A stretch of 64,000 nucleotides of DNA from Galactobacter caseinivorans (GCF_003640665.1 NZ_QQXL01000002.1:310001-374000), one strand, 5' to 3'. Positions 1-9,409 are shown, numbered from the stretch's first letter. Made by a program: numbers and translations. The notes: generated from the sequence alone by a model not told the origin.

Positions 1-146
1 CCCGCGCCGTCCACCACGTCAACGCCCTCACCCGGCTGGATGCGCTTGACGCGCGCATGCCGGGCCTCAGATTCGCTCAGGCGCAGAGTGGATCCCGCCG
101 TGGCGCCTGCCACGGCGGCCGGGTCCAGGAAGGACTGGCGTGACAT
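1..146 (-). CDS. rsmE: 16S rRNA (uracil-1498-N3)-methyltransferase RsmE, N-terminal part only
   Basis: Partial gene that runs off the left edge; only about 48 N-terminal residues are present. It starts with ATG (144-146 on the complement), three bases after the dnaJ stop codon. The translation begins MSRQSFLDPAAVAGATAG and contains ARHARVKRIQPGEGVDVVDG, which matches the PUA-like N-terminal RNA-binding domain of RsmE (His-Ala-x-x-Val-x-Arg followed by G-x-x-V-x-V-x-D-G). RsmE methylates U1498 of 16S rRNA in the 30S subunit using S-adenosylmethionine. The hrcA-dnaJ-rsmE order is common in actinobacteria and supports the call. The SPOUT catalytic domain lies outside the window. Confidence 0.8.
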   Translation of the reverse strand, partial: MSRQSFLDPAAVAGATAGSTLRLSESEARHARVKRIQPGEGVDVVDGA

Positions 147-148
147 GG

Positions 149-1270
149 CTAGCCTCGCAGCTTGTCCCGCAGGCGTGACATGAGGCCGCGCTGCTCAAAC
201 TTGCCCTCGGTGAAGGTCTCCCCGCGCAGCTCTGCCAGCTTCTCCAGCAACTCACGCTGAGCGTCGTCCAGGTTGCGTGGGGTGGCCACGCGCACCTCCA
301 CGACCAGGTCGCCGCGGCCGTTGCCGCGCAGGCGGGGCACACCCAGATCCTCCAGGCGCACGGCATCCCCTGATTCGCTGCCGGGCTTGATGGAGACGGT
401 CTGCTCACCGTCAAAGGTCTCCAAGGTCACGTCAGTGCCCAAGGCGGCCGCCGTCAGCGGAACCGTGAGCACCGCCTTCAAATCATTGCCCTCGCGCTCA
501 AAGACCGGGTGACGCTCCACATCGATCTCCACGTACAGATCACCCTGGGGGCCACCGCCCGGCCCGGCCTCGCCGCCGCCGGCGAGGTGAATGCGGGTGC
601 CGGAGGAGACTCCGGCGGGGATCTTGAGCTGCTTCTCCAGCTGATCGGCAACGCGGCCGGCGCCCTGGCACTCGGGGCAGGGCTTGGGCAGCGTGGTTCC
701 GTAGCCCTGGCAGGCGGGGCACTCGGCCAAGGTCATCATCTGGCCAAGGATGGAGCGCACTGGGCGCTGCACATGACCGGCGCCGCGGCACACATCGCAG
801 GTGGCGGGGTGGCTGCCGGGCTCGCAGCAGCTGCCCTCACACAGCGGGCAGATCACGGCGGTGCGCAGCTCCAGCGGGTAGACCGTGCCCTTGACGGTGT
901 CCTCCAGACTGATCTGGATGCGCACCAGGGCGTCGCGCCCGGGCTCGGTGCGCGAGCGGGGGCCGGCGGAACCGCCGGAGCCGCCAAAGAACTGATCGAA
1001 GATGTCTCCGAAGCCACCAAAGCCGCCGCCTCCGCCAAAGCCGCCCTGGGCGCCGTTGCCGTTCTCGTTGCCGGTCGCGTCGTAGTTGCGGCGCTTCTCG
1101 GCATCCGAGAGCACCTCATAGGCGTGGGAAACGGCCTTGAACTGGTCCGCCGCCTCGGGCCCGGTATTGACGTCCGGGTGGAGCTTGCGGGCCAGCTTGC
1201 GGTAGGCCTTCTTGATCTCCTCGCCGCTTGCGTCTGCGCTCACGCCGAGGGTCTCGTAATGCGATGCCAT
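149..1270 (-). CDS. dnaJ: Chaperone protein DnaJ
   Basis: 373-residue Hsp40 co-chaperone that delivers unfolded substrates to DnaK and stimulates its ATPase. An N-terminal J domain carries HPD at residues 31-33. A Gly/Phe-rich stretch follows at about 75-100, then a zinc-finger region with four cysteine pairs (CPLC, CDVC, CPAC, CPEC), and a C-terminal substrate-binding domain. Three repeats keep C-x-x-C-x-G-x-G; the first reads CPLCEGSC, with Cys where the last Gly is usual. The length is normal. No dnaK or grpE is adjacent, so this is the dnaJ copy that pairs with hrcA (often called dnaJ2). It lies 30 bp downstream of hrcA and probably shares its heat-shock control. Confidence 0.95.
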   Translation of the reverse strand: MASHYETLGVSADASGEEIKKAYRKLARKLHPDVNTGPEAADQFKAVSHAYEVLSDAEKRRNYDATGNENGNGAQGGFGGGGGFGGFGDIFDQFFGGSGGSAGPRSRTEPGRDALVRIQISLEDTVKGTVYPLELRTAVICPLCEGSCCEPGSHPATCDVCRGAGHVQRPVRSILGQMMTLAECPACQGYGTTLPKPCPECQGAGRVADQLEKQLKIPAGVSSGTRIHLAGGGEAGPGGGPQGDLYVEIDVERHPVFEREGNDLKAVLTVPLTAAALGTDVTLETFDGEQTVSIKPGSESGDAVRLEDLGVPRLRGNGRGDLVVEVRVATPRNLDDAQRELLEKLAELRGETFTEGKFEQRGLMSRLRDKLRG

Positions 1271-1300
1271 GGGGTTGGCTGCTTCCTTCTTGGTTGAGGT

Positions 1301-2329
1301 TTACGCCGACAGAATGCGGCTGAGATACCGGGCGATAGCGCGCACAGCGGCGATCGAGCCCGGGTAGTCCATACGGGTGGGTCCAAGGACCCCGATCATT
1401 GACTGGTTGCCAGGGCCGTAGCCGGAGGCCACCACCGAGGCACCCACCAAGGGTGAGTCCACGTTCTCTGAACCGATGCTCACGGCCACGCCGTAGGCAT
1501 CTTGCTCCAGTTCGGAGAGCAGGCGCAACAGCACCACCTGCTCCTCTAACGCCTCAAGGACGGGAGTGATGTTGCCGTGGAAGTCCTGTTGGGCCCGCGC
1601 CAGGTTCGCGGTGCCGGCCATGACCATGCGATGCGAGCGGTCCAGACGCGAGAGGTCAGCCACGGCCCCGGAGACGGCGGTGGCCAGCGGAAGCTGCTCC
1701 GCGGGGACCAGTCCGCTCAGCGCGGCGAGCAGCGTGGGGACATCGGCCAGGTGCTTGCCCACAATCAGGCCAAGCACCAGTTCCTTCACCCGCGCCAACT
1801 CCAGCTCAACGCTGCCCAACGGCACGGCGATGACGCGCTGCTGCACCGAACCGGAGGTGGCGATGAGCACCGCCAAGACCTGACCGGAGCCCAAGGCGAC
1901 CAACTCGACGTGACGCACCCGAGCGTCGTCGAGCCGGGGAATCTGAATGACCGCCACCTGATGGGTCAGGTGCGAGAGCACGCGCACCGTGCGCGCCAGG
2001 ACCTCATCCAGGTCATCGGTGCCCTCCAAGAGGGACTTGATGGCGCGTTTCTCCGCAGAGGAGAGCGGCTTGACCTCCTCGATCCGGTCCACAAAAAAGC
2101 GGTAGCCCTTCTCGGTTGGCACGCGCCCCGCCGAGGTATGGGGGGCCGTGATGAGGCCCTCATCCTCCAAGGCCGCCATGTCGTTGCGGATGGTGGCCGC
2201 GGAGACCTGCAGCCCGTGGCGCTCCACCAGCGCCTTTGAACCCACCGGCTCGCGGGAGTTCACGTAGTCCTCCACCACCGCGCGCAACACCTGGAGGCGT
2301 CGCTGGCGCGAATGACTCTGCTCCGACAT
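1301..2329 (-). CDS. hrcA: Heat-inducible transcription repressor HrcA
   Basis: Repressor of the heat-shock regulon that binds CIRCE inverted repeats. I chose the ATG at 2329 (protein MSEQSHSRQRRLQVLRAVVE, 342 residues) because AGGAGGG sits 5 nt upstream; an ATG 18 nt further up lacks such a site. The N-terminal winged helix contains SAATIRNDMAALEDEGL, typical of HrcA, then HTSAGRVPTEKGYRFFVD, the family signature. The C-terminal half has the GAF-like dimerisation region. It is cotranscribed with dnaJ, and a CIRCE-like repeat upstream (2385-2411) points to autoregulation. Length agrees with the family (about 340). Confidence 0.95.
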   Translation of the reverse strand: MSEQSHSRQRRLQVLRAVVEDYVNSREPVGSKALVERHGLQVSAATIRNDMAALEDEGLITAPHTSAGRVPTEKGYRFFVDRIEEVKPLSSAEKRAIKSLLEGTDDLDEVLARTVRVLSHLTHQVAVIQIPRLDDARVRHVELVALGSGQVLAVLIATSGSVQQRVIAVPLGSVELELARVKELVLGLIVGKHLADVPTLLAALSGLVPAEQLPLATAVSGAVADLSRLDRSHRMVMAGTANLARAQQDFHGNITPVLEALEEQVVLLRLLSELEQDAYGVAVSIGSENVDSPLVGASVVASGYGPGNQSMIGVLGPTRMDYPGSIAAVRAIARYLSRILSA

Positions 2330-2384
2330 ACCCCTCCTGTGTTCCATGGTGCGCGCTGGCGCTCACTGGTGCGCGGGCCAAGAA

Positions 2385-2411
2385 CTGGCACTCGCGATCA
2401 ACAAGTGCCAA
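2385..2411 (-). promoter_or_regulatory. CIRCE-like operator upstream of hrcA
   Basis: Inverted repeat of two 9-nt arms, CTGGCACTC and AAGTGCCAA, separated by exactly 9 nt. The CIRCE consensus is TTAGCACTC-N9-GAGTGCTAA; each arm matches at 7 of 9 positions and the spacing is exact. It lies 56 nt upstream of the hrcA start and directly downstream of a plausible -10 box, so bound HrcA would block initiation. Confidence 0.75.
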
Positions 2412-2439
2412 GTCTAGGCCGCACGCGCGCGGCTGTCGC
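2411..2439 (-). promoter_or_regulatory. Probable hrcA-dnaJ promoter
   Basis: On the minus strand GCGACA (2434-2439) and TAGACT (2411-2416) are separated by 17 nt, fitting a housekeeping sigma promoter with a weak -35 (4/6) and a TANNNT -10. The CIRCE-like repeat begins at the last base of the -10 box. Confidence 0.5.
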
Positions 2440-2528
2440 CTCGGCGCGCATCACCCTGAGCGAACACCGGCGCCGGTAGCCTAAAAGGGCCGCGGGGACG
2501 GGCCCCGCGCGCACCAAAGGAGTGGCGA

Positions 2529-3386
2529 GTGCAACACGGTTGGGGACCCCAGGATCTCTCCGCACCCCAGCGAAAGGCGCTGCGCAAGGTGCCCGCCGCG
2601 GTCGGGCTACTACTGGAGGACGTGGAGTCCGGCTGGGTGGGTGAGGTGGTACGCACCGAACGCGCCGGCGGCGTGCGCGTGCTGGTGCTGGAGGATCGCA
2701 AGGGCCGCAAGAAGTCCTTCCCCGGCGGCTTTGGCTTCCTGATTGACGGCGAACCGGTGGAGATCGTGGAGCCAGGCTCCGTGCCCGCAGCGCCCACCAA
2801 GCAGGCACCCCAACGCTCCGCCTCCGGCTCGGTCTACCTTGCCAACGCCCCGGCCCGCACCGCGCGCGCCGCCCGCATCTGGGTGGAGGGCGCACACGAC
2901 GCCGAACTGGTGGAAAAGGTCTGGGGCCACGATCTGCGCGTGGAAGGGGTGGTGGTGGAGCCACTGCACGGCGTGGATGACCTGGCCGGGGCCGTCAAGG
3001 ACTTTAACCCCGGACCGCAGCGGCGCCTGGGGGTGCTCGTGGATCACCTGGTCACCGGATCCAAGGAGCACCGCATTGCCCAGGCAGCCATGGCCGTCCC
3101 CGGCGCGCGCGGCAATGTGCTGGTGCTTGGCCACCCGTATGTGGACGTGTGGCAGGCCGTGCGCCCCGGCGCGGTGGGCCTGGACGCCTGGCCGGTGGTG
3201 CCGCGTGGGGAGGAATGGAAGCAGGGGATCCTGCGGCGGCTTGGCTGGCCGCACACCACCAAGGAGGACGTGGGCCTTGGGTGGAAGCGCATCCTGTCCG
3301 GTGTGCGCCACTACGGCGACCTGGAGCCCTCGCTGCTTGGCCGGGTAGAAGAACTCATCGACTTCGTCACATCCGGTGAGGCGTGA
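2529..3386 (+). CDS. DUF3097 family protein
   Basis: 285-residue cytosolic protein of the actinobacterial family DUF3097, biochemical role unknown to me. The GTG start is preceded by AAAGGAG with 6 nt spacing. The N-terminal third (roughly 20-80) is a basic, beta-rich domain (GWVGEVVRTERAGGVRVLVL). The rest contains IWVEGAHDAELVEKVWGHDL and LVDHLVTGSKEHRIAQ, reminiscent of a TOPRIM-like core (Glu in VEGAHD, Asp in VDHLVTGS); this resemblance is my reading, not a proven assignment. It is transcribed divergently from hrcA-dnaJ. It is commonly found beside hrcA/dnaJ/hemW in actinobacteria. Confidence 0.75.
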   Translation: MQHGWGPQDLSAPQRKALRKVPAAVGLLLEDVESGWVGEVVRTERAGGVRVLVLEDRKGRKKSFPGGFGFLIDGEPVEIVEPGSVPAAPTKQAPQRSASGSVYLANAPARTARAARIWVEGAHDAELVEKVWGHDLRVEGVVVEPLHGVDDLAGAVKDFNPGPQRRLGVLVDHLVTGSKEHRIAQAAMAVPGARGNVLVLGHPYVDVWQAVRPGAVGLDAWPVVPRGEEWKQGILRRLGWPHTTKEDVGLGWKRILSGVRHYGDLEPSLLGRVEELIDFVTSGEA

Positions 3387-3534
3387 GGGCTACGGCCAGT
3401 TTGGTTTCCTAGAATGGCCTCTACGAGTTTGTTGTGCGCCGCTGTCATGGTGCGCTTCGGATGACCTGCCTTGACCTGCACCTGATGTGCTTTAGCGCTG
3501 ACGTGCCTCTGAACTGTGACGAAAGGACGCCTCG

Positions 3535-3954
3535 GTGACTTCGCAGCCTGACAACGGCCGCAACCGCTCCGCCTCCGCTGGGCAGCCCACTGGGCTGAGT
3601 GGTTCCGCGCCCCAGGCCCTGCCCCTGACCCCGGGCGAGGATCGCCGCTGGGCCACCATGGCGCACTTCGTGTCCCTGGCCGGGTTCCTTCCCAGCCTGA
3701 TCATTCACTTGGTCTACCGGGACCGCGGCCCCTTCACGGCCCAGGAGTCACGCGAGGCGTTTAACTTCACCCTGCCGCTCTCCGTGCTGATCGTGGTCTC
3801 TTTCGTCTTGGGGTTCATCCCCATGATCGGCTGGGCGTTCTCGCTGTTGGCCGTGCTGCTGTGGCTGCTCATGACCATCCTCGGCATGATCGCCGGTGTG
3901 CAGGTCAACAAGGGGCGCCCCTACCTGTACAAGTTCAACCTGCGGATGTTCTAG
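3535..3954 (+). CDS. DUF4870 domain membrane protein
   Basis: 139-residue protein with a GTG start preceded by GAAAGGA (7 nt spacing). The first 35 residues are polar, Ser/Gly/Pro-rich and probably disordered. A DUF4870-type domain follows: RRWATMAHFVSLAGFLP, then a conserved basic/aromatic patch (YRDRGPFTAQESREAFNF), then two hydrophobic segments (about 80-100 and 105-125) and a short C-terminal tail. Three membrane segments are likely in total. Function is unknown. It converges with hemW, 29 bp away. Family call is good; physiological role cannot be inferred. Confidence 0.75.
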   Translation: MTSQPDNGRNRSASAGQPTGLSGSAPQALPLTPGEDRRWATMAHFVSLAGFLPSLIIHLVYRDRGPFTAQESREAFNFTLPLSVLIVVSFVLGFIPMIGWAFSLLAVLLWLLMTILGMIAGVQVNKGRPYLYKFNLRMF

Positions 3955-3983
3955 GCGCTCGCTCCCGCCGCGCCCCACACGGC

Positions 3984-5231
3984 TTAGAAGCCGAGCAGGG
4001 TCCGCACCACGGCGTCGGCTAGCAGCCGGCCCCGCAGCGTCAACACCACGCGGCGCTCCCCGTCCGCACCCGGCTTCAGCGCCGCCTGCGGATCCGCGAG
4101 CCCATCCGCGACCAGCCCGGCCACCCGCTCGCGCTCATGCGGGGCAAGCAGGGACAACGGCAGCCCATCGGAGAGTCGGATCTGCAGCATCACGTCCTCC
4201 AAATGGGAGGCCTCCGCGTCCGGCAGCTCACGCGCGTGTACCGGGGCCAGCCCGGCGTCCAAGCGCTGCTGATAGGCCGAGGGGTGCTTCACGTTCCACC
4301 AGCGCACGTCCCCCACATGGCTGTGCGCGCCGGGGCCCACACCCCACCAGTCCTGGTTCAGCCAGTACGCCACGTTGTGGTGCGCGCGGTGCTGGGGACC
4401 GCGGGCAAAGTTGGAGACCTCATACCAGCCGTAGCCGGCCTGGCCAAGCAGCTGATCCGCCAGCACGTACTTGTCCGCGTGGTCGTCATCATCCACACCC
4501 GGCACCTCGCCGCGGCGAATCTGCGCGGCCAGTTTGGTGCCGTCCTCGATGATGAGCGCGTACGCGGAGATGTGGTCCGGTTCCATGGCGATGGCGGCCT
4601 CTAGCGTGGTGCGCCAATCCTCCAGGGACTCCCCCGGCGTGCCGTAGATCAGGTCAAGGCTCACGCCAAGGCCGGCCTCGCGGGCCCACTGCACCGCCAG
4701 CGGCACGCCCTCTGGCGCGTGCGTGCGATCCAGCACCTTGAGCACGTGAGGCACGGCGGATTGCATGCCAAAGGAGACGCGCGTGAAGCCGGCAGCGGCC
4801 AGCGTCTTCAGCGACTCCGGTGACACCGAATCCGGGTTGGCTTCCGTGGTCACTTCTGCCCCAGGAACCAGGCCAAAATGCTCGACGGCGCGGTGCAGGG
4901 TCCGCGCCAAATCCTCGGCTGGGAGCAGGGTGGGGGTGCCGCCACCAAAGAAGACGGTGCTCAGGGGTCGCGAAGGCGACCCGGCGTCGTCGAGCACCCT
5001 GGCGGCGAGGGCCAACTCGGCCGCCATGGCGTCCGGGTAGGTCTCGCGAGAGGCCCCGTGGCCCAGCTCCGTGGCCGTGTAGGTATTGAAGTCGCAGTAG
5101 CCACAGCGCACGGCACAGAAGGGAATGTGCGCGTACAGGCTGAGGGTGCGGCCCGCTGAGGAGGCCATGGCCTCCGGCGGAAGGGAACCGTCCAGCGGAG
5201 CCGCGTCCCCCTCGGGAAGGATGGAGGGCAT
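3984..5231 (-). CDS. hemW: Radical SAM heme chaperone HemW (coproporphyrinogen III oxidase-like)
   Basis: 415-residue radical SAM protein of the HemN/HemW group. The cluster motif CAVRCGYC (CxxxCxxC) follows LSLYAHIPF, and GGGTPTLLP lies downstream, as in the family. HemW has been shown to bind and insert heme in other bacteria; the CxxxCxxC spacing and lack of an extra N-terminal extension favour HemW over true HemN. The C-terminal HemN domain (RLSDGLPL...) is present. Its ATG overlaps the lepA stop by one base (TAATG), so translation is likely coupled to lepA. The lepA-hemW pair is conserved across actinobacteria. Confidence 0.9.
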   Translation of the reverse strand: MPSILPEGDAAPLDGSLPPEAMASSAGRTLSLYAHIPFCAVRCGYCDFNTYTATELGHGASRETYPDAMAAELALAARVLDDAGSPSRPLSTVFFGGGTPTLLPAEDLARTLHRAVEHFGLVPGAEVTTEANPDSVSPESLKTLAAAGFTRVSFGMQSAVPHVLKVLDRTHAPEGVPLAVQWAREAGLGVSLDLIYGTPGESLEDWRTTLEAAIAMEPDHISAYALIIEDGTKLAAQIRRGEVPGVDDDDHADKYVLADQLLGQAGYGWYEVSNFARGPQHRAHHNVAYWLNQDWWGVGPGAHSHVGDVRWWNVKHPSAYQQRLDAGLAPVHARELPDAEASHLEDVMLQIRLSDGLPLSLLAPHERERVAGLVADGLADPQAALKPGADGERRVVLTLRGRLLADAVVRTLLGF

Positions 5232-7081
5232 TACTTCTTCTTCTTGTCGCCCTCGTCAGAGGACAGTGCCGCAACAAAGGCCTCCTGGGGCACCTCCACG
5301 CGGCCCACCATCTTCATGCGCTTCTTGCCTTCCTTCTGCTTCTCCAGCAGCTTGCGCTTGCGGGAGATGTCGCCGCCGTAGCACTTGGCCAGGACGTCCT
5401 TACGGATGGCGCGGATGTTCTCGCGGGCAATGATGCGGGAGCCGATGGCGGCCTGAATGGGCACCTCAAACTGCTGGCGCGGGATCAGCTCGCGCAGCTT
5501 GCCGGTCATCAGCGTGCCGTAGGAATAGGCCTTGTCGCGGTGGGTGATGGCGCTGAACGCGTCCACCTGCTCGCCCTGGAGCAGGATGTCCACCTTCACC
5601 AGGTCAGCGACCTGTTCGCCGTCCGCCTTCCAATCGAGGGAGGCGTAGCCGCGGGTGCGGGACTTGAGCTGGTCAAAGAAGTCGTAGACGATCTCCGCGA
5701 GCGGCAACCGGTAGCGCATCTCCACGCGCTCCTCGGAGATGTAATCCATGCCGCCCATGACGCCGCGGCGCTGCTGGCACAGCTCCATGATGGCGCCGAT
5801 GTACTCCGCCGGGGCAATGATGGTGGAGGAGACCATGGGCTCGCGCACCTCCATCACCTTGCCGGAGGGGAACTCTGAGGGGTTCTTCACGTGCAGGTGG
5901 GACTTGTCCTCCGTGACCACGTCATACTCCACGTTGGGCGCGGTGGAGATCAGGTCAAGCTTGAACTCGCGCTCCAGGCGCTCGCGCACAATCTCCAGGT
6001 GCAACAGGCCAAGGAAGCCCACGCGGAAACCGAAGCCAAGCGCGGCAGAGGTCTCTGGCTCGTAGGAGAGCGCAGCGTCGTTGAGCTTGAGCTTGTCCAG
6101 CGCGTCACGCAGCACCGGGTAGTCGGAGCCGTCGATGGGATACAGGCCCGCGAACACCATGGGCTGGGGATCCTCGTAGCCGCCCAGGTTCTCCTTGGCC
6201 GGCTTGTGGTTGGTGGTGACCGTGTCACCCACGCGGGACTGGCGCACGTCCTTCACGCCCGTGATGAGGTAGCCCACCTCGCCCACGCCCAGCCCCTTGG
6301 TCGGGGTGGCCTCCGGGGAGGACACGCCAATTTCTAGCAACTCGTGCTGGGCCATGGTGGACATCATGAGGATGCGCTCGCGCGGGGAGAGCTGCCCGTC
6401 CACGACGCGCACATAGGTGACCACGCCGCGGTAGGAGTCATAGACGGAGTCAAAGATCATGGCGCGCGCCGGGGCGTCCGCATTTCCCTTGGGGGCCGGA
6501 AGCTGGCGGACCACCTGGTCCAACAGTTCCTCCACACCCACGCCGGTCTTGCCAGAGACGCGCAGCACGTCCTCCGGCTCCACGCCGATCAGGTGGGCCA
6601 GCTCCGCCGCGTACTTATCCGGCTGGGCGGCCGGCAAGTCAATCTTGTTGAGCACCGGGATGATGGTGAGCTCGTTCTCCATGGCCAGGTACAGGTTGGC
6701 CAGCGTCTGCGCCTCGATGCCCTGCGCGGCGTCCACGAGCAAGATGGCGCCCTCACAGGCCGCCAGCGAGCGGGAGACCTCATAGGTGAAGTCAACGTGG
6801 CCCGGCGTGTCGATCATGTTCAGCGCATAGGCGACCCCGTCCACCTCCCACGGCATGCGAACGGCCTGGGACTTGATGGTGATGCCGCGCTCGCGCTCAA
6901 TGTCCATGCGGTCCAGGTACTGCGCGCGCATATCGCGGGCATTCACCACTCCGGTGGATTGGAGCATGCGGTCTGCCAGCGTGGACTTGCCGTGATCGAT
7001 GTGAGCAATGATGCAGAAATTGCGAATCACTGCCGGATCGGTGTTGGCGGGCACCGGTGCGGTGCGGGCCTGGGGAGACAC
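5231..7081 (-). CDS. lepA: Elongation factor 4 (LepA) GTPase
   Basis: 616-residue ribosome-associated translational GTPase that assists initiation or back-translocation on the 70S ribosome. The G domain shows AHIDHGKST (G1), RERGITI (G2), DTPGHVDF (G3) and LNKIDLP (G4). The EF-4-specific C-terminal domain ([21 protein letters not shown]...[24 protein letters not shown]) is intact. The protein ends in a KKKK tail. I keep the GTG at 7081: a GAGGA-type ribosome-binding site lies about 10 nt upstream. The gene precedes hemW with a one-base overlap and is divergent from the PemK-like gene. Confidence 0.97.
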   Translation of the reverse strand: MSPQARTAPVPANTDPAVIRNFCIIAHIDHGKSTLADRMLQSTGVVNARDMRAQYLDRMDIERERGITIKSQAVRMPWEVDGVAYALNMIDTPGHVDFTYEVSRSLAACEGAILLVDAAQGIEAQTLANLYLAMENELTIIPVLNKIDLPAAQPDKYAAELAHLIGVEPEDVLRVSGKTGVGVEELLDQVVRQLPAPKGNADAPARAMIFDSVYDSYRGVVTYVRVVDGQLSPRERILMMSTMAQHELLEIGVSSPEATPTKGLGVGEVGYLITGVKDVRQSRVGDTVTTNHKPAKENLGGYEDPQPMVFAGLYPIDGSDYPVLRDALDKLKLNDAALSYEPETSAALGFGFRVGFLGLLHLEIVRERLEREFKLDLISTAPNVEYDVVTEDKSHLHVKNPSEFPSGKVMEVREPMVSSTIIAPAEYIGAIMELCQQRRGVMGGMDYISEERVEMRYRLPLAEIVYDFFDQLKSRTRGYASLDWKADGEQVADLVKVDILLQGEQVDAFSAITHRDKAYSYGTLMTGKLRELIPRQQFEVPIQAAIGSRIIARENIRAIRKDVLAKCYGGDISRKRKLLEKQKEGKKRMKMVGRVEVPQEAFVAALSSDEGDKKKK

Positions 7082-7199
7082 GGAGGTTCATCCTCGTTTC
7101 AGGGTCAACGTCAAAACGGGTGGGCGCGCGGAACGTGCCCTTCCTTGCATTCTCTCACGAGGGTGCCCGCTCCCCCGGCACGGCGGGGCGGCGCGCTGG

Positions 7200-7205
7200 T
7201 AGTTT
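7200..7205 (+). promoter_or_regulatory. -10 box (TAGTTT) for a probable leaderless transcript
   Basis: TAGTTT fits TANNNT and ends 7 nt before the ATG at 7213, placing the expected transcription start at or next to the start codon. No Shine-Dalgarno sequence is present. Confidence 0.45.
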
Positions 7206-7212
7206 GGCGCGC

Positions 7213-7848
7213 ATGGCATCTTCCTCCCGCTGGTTCTCCGTGGCCAAGCAGATCCTTGGCCCGCTCGTGAAGTCGTTTTTGAACTCAAGGCAGGGTTCCG
7301 GCGGCGCTGACGGCGCAGCCCGCCGCCCGACGTCGAACGGTTCCGGTTCCCCGCGCCCCTCCGGTTCCAGCCGTCCCGGCTCATCCGGCCGCGCCGGTGC
7401 CGGGGCCCGCTCCGGTGCCGGCGATGGCAGGGTGGATGCCCAGGAGGCCGCCCAGCGCGGCGCCGCCTATGCGGGCGACTATTCCGGCGTGCCGCAGATG
7501 CACTACTCCCCTCAGCCGGATGGCCGCCCGGATCCCGGGGAAATCGTGTGGGCCTGGGTGCCCTATGAAGAGGATCACTCCCAGGGCAAGGACCGGCCCG
7601 TGCTCATCATTGGGCGCGACGGCGTGCACCTGTTGGCGCTCATGCTCACGTCCAAGGATCACACCCGCCAGAATGACAGGGATTACGTGGATGTGGGCAC
7701 CGGGGCTTGGGATCGCCAGGGCCGTCCGAGCGAGGCCAAACTGGATCGCATCTTGCGTTTGGATGAGGCGGCGGTGCGTCGTGAGGGCGCCGTGCTGGAC
7801 CAGGCTCGCTTTGATGGCGTCGCCGCGGCGTTGCGCCAACACGGCTGA
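7213..7848 (+). CDS. PemK/MazF-like protein
   Basis: 211 residues from the ATG at 7213. An amphipathic N-terminal stretch ([20 protein letters not shown]) is followed by a low-complexity Gly/Ser/Arg/Pro linker (about 30-85). The C-terminal domain resembles PemK/MazF endoribonucleases: [20 protein letters not shown], then [20 protein letters not shown]. No antitoxin gene is adjacent, and this lone copy beside lepA and rpsT is recurrent in actinobacteria. It may therefore be a domesticated relative and not a working toxin. It lies divergent from lepA, and an apparent -10 box directly precedes the start codon. Confidence 0.7.
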   Translation: MASSSRWFSVAKQILGPLVKSFLNSRQGSGGADGAARRPTSNGSGSPRPSGSSRPGSSGRAGAGARSGAGDGRVDAQEAAQRGAAYAGDYSGVPQMHYSPQPDGRPDPGEIVWAWVPYEEDHSQGKDRPVLIIGRDGVHLLALMLTSKDHTRQNDRDYVDVGTGAWDRQGRPSEAKLDRILRLDEAAVRREGAVLDQARFDGVAAALRQHG

Positions 7849-7863
7849 GACAGCCTGGCCTGT

Positions 7864-7869
7864 TACACT
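7864..7869 (+). promoter_or_regulatory. Possible -10 box (TACACT) for rpsT
   Basis: TACACT lies in the gap between the PemK-like gene and rpsT, giving a leader of roughly 120 nt. I found no good -35 at the right distance, so this is tentative. Confidence 0.3.
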
Positions 7870-7996
7870 CTTCACTAGTGTGTCCGCGCAGGTCTGCGGG
7901 CACTCGAGGCGAACATCTCCGGTATCCCCACGCCACTCAGTCGTGTTCGGCTCGGAACCCTCAGACCATCCATCCATTCGTCAAGAAGGACAACCC

Positions 7997-8257
7997 GTGG
8001 CGAACATTAAGTCCCAGAAGAAGCGCATTCTCACCAACGAGAAGGCGCGCCAGCGTAACGCTTCCGTGCGTTCCGATCTCAAGACCGCCATCAACAAGGT
8101 GCACAGCGCCGTTGATGCTGGCGACAAGGAGATCGCTGTTCCGGCCCTGCAGAACGCCAGCCGCAAGCTGGATAAGGCCGTGAGCAAGGGCGTTATTCAC
8201 AAGAACAACGCTGCGAACCGCAAGTCGGCTATCTCCAAGAAGGTCAACGCGCTCTGA
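7997..8257 (+). CDS. rpsT: 30S ribosomal protein S20
   Basis: 86-residue basic helical protein that binds 16S rRNA early in 30S assembly. The GTG start at 7997 gives [20 protein letters not shown] and is preceded by AAGAAGGA (6 nt spacing). The C-terminus ([19 protein letters not shown]) is typical of S20. The length is standard. The gene is monocistronic, with a long leader that could host autoregulation and a strong terminator downstream (8301-8330). It converges with holA. Confidence 0.97.
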   Translation: MANIKSQKKRILTNEKARQRNASVRSDLKTAINKVHSAVDAGDKEIAVPALQNASRKLDKAVSKGVIHKNNAANRKSAISKKVNAL

Positions 8258-8300
8258 AACGCGCCGGTCCCCTCGCGGGATCGTTGATCGCTTGGCTTCG

Positions 8301-8330
8301 AAGGCCCCTCCTCTTTTGAGGAGGGGCCTT
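8301..8330 (+). terminator. Intrinsic terminator between rpsT and holA
   Basis: Perfect 13-bp stem (AAGGCCCCTCCTC paired with its complement) with a TTTT loop. It lies between the convergent rpsT and holA genes and can serve both strands. No long T tract follows, which is common in high-GC genomes. Confidence 0.85.
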
Positions 8331-8392
8331 CGGCGTTGTCGGGCGTCTTTTGCCTGCTGGAGCGTTTCCGCGCCGGCGCGGCGGCAGCCGTT

Positions 8393-9409
8393 CTACCGGC
8401 GGGCGGCGGCCAGGCGGGAGATGGAGACGACGGCGCGTTCAATCGCGTACTCGGGGTCCCGGCCCTCGCCCTTGATGAGCGCGTCGGTCTGGGCCACCAG
8501 TCGCACACACTCCGCCAAGTCCGCCGGGCGGAAGCGCCGGGCGGCCTCCTGCGCCTGCTGCACCTGCCACGGGGCCATCTTCCAGCGCGAGGCCAGCTCA
8601 CCCGTTGATTCGCGGGCGCCGGCCACACGGGCGGCCTGGCGCACCTTCATGCCCAGCGCGGCCACGAGCGGGACGGGGTCCACTCCCGTGGCCAGGGCGT
8701 GACGCAGCAGGGAGACGGCCTGGGCGCCGCGCCCGGCCACCGCCGCGTCTGCGACGGCAAAGCCGGTGGCCTCCACGCGGCCGCCAAAGTATTGCTGCAC
8801 GGTCTCTTGAGTGACCGCCCCCTCCGTGTCCTCCATGAGCTGGCGACACGCCGAGCCGAGCTCTGCCAGGTCGTTGCCGACCGCCGCGACCAGGTCCGCC
8901 ACGGCGCCGGACTCAATGCGGCGGCGAGCGGCCTTGAACTCCTGCTGAACAAAGTCCGCCTTCTCCGCGTCCTTCTTCAGCGGGGTGCAGTCAATGACGA
9001 GTGAGGCCTTCTTGAGCGCGTCCAGGAGCCCCTTGCCACGTTGGCCTCCCCCATGATGGGCCACCAGGACCACCTCCGGATCCGGCGCGGTCACGTACCC
9101 CGTCAGGTCCCGCTGGGTGAACTCGTTCATGGATTCCAGCCCGTGGAACTCGATGAGCATGGGGCCGCCAAAAAGCGAGGGGCTTGCCGCGAGCAGCAGC
9201 TCACCGGGCTGGTAGTTGGCCGCGTCGAACCGGGTGACCTCTACGTCCTCTGCTTGAGCGCGCGCCAGCTCGCGAATGCGCTGGAAGGCGCGGGCCGCCT
9301 GGTAGTCGTCAGCGCCGGTGAGCAGCACCAACGGGCGCGGCTCGGCCTCGCGGAAGGACAGGCCGCGGGCGGCCTTGGACCCTGCCCTCGATGAGGTGCG
9401 CGGTGGCAT
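8393..9409 (-). CDS. holA: DNA polymerase III subunit delta
   Basis: 338-residue clamp-loader subunit that opens the beta sliding clamp. The AAA-like N-terminal domain begins LVLLTGADDYQAARAFQRI and contains SLFGGPMLIEFHGLESMNE, characteristic of HolA; like other delta subunits it lacks a working Walker A. The C-terminal collar domain includes AVSLLRHALATGVDPVPLVAAL. The ATG is preceded by AGGAG. In related actinobacteria holA directly follows comEC; here 2.6 kb containing three unrelated genes lie between them. Confidence 0.93.
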   Translation of the reverse strand: MPPRTSSRAGSKAARGLSFREAEPRPLVLLTGADDYQAARAFQRIRELARAQAEDVEVTRFDAANYQPGELLLAASPSLFGGPMLIEFHGLESMNEFTQRDLTGYVTAPDPEVVLVAHHGGGQRGKGLLDALKKASLVIDCTPLKKDAEKADFVQQEFKAARRRIESGAVADLVAAVGNDLAELGSACRQLMEDTEGAVTQETVQQYFGGRVEATGFAVADAAVAGRGAQAVSLLRHALATGVDPVPLVAALGMKVRQAARVAGARESTGELASRWKMAPWQVQQAQEAARRFRPADLAECVRLVAQTDALIKGEGRDPEYAIERAVVSISRLAAARR

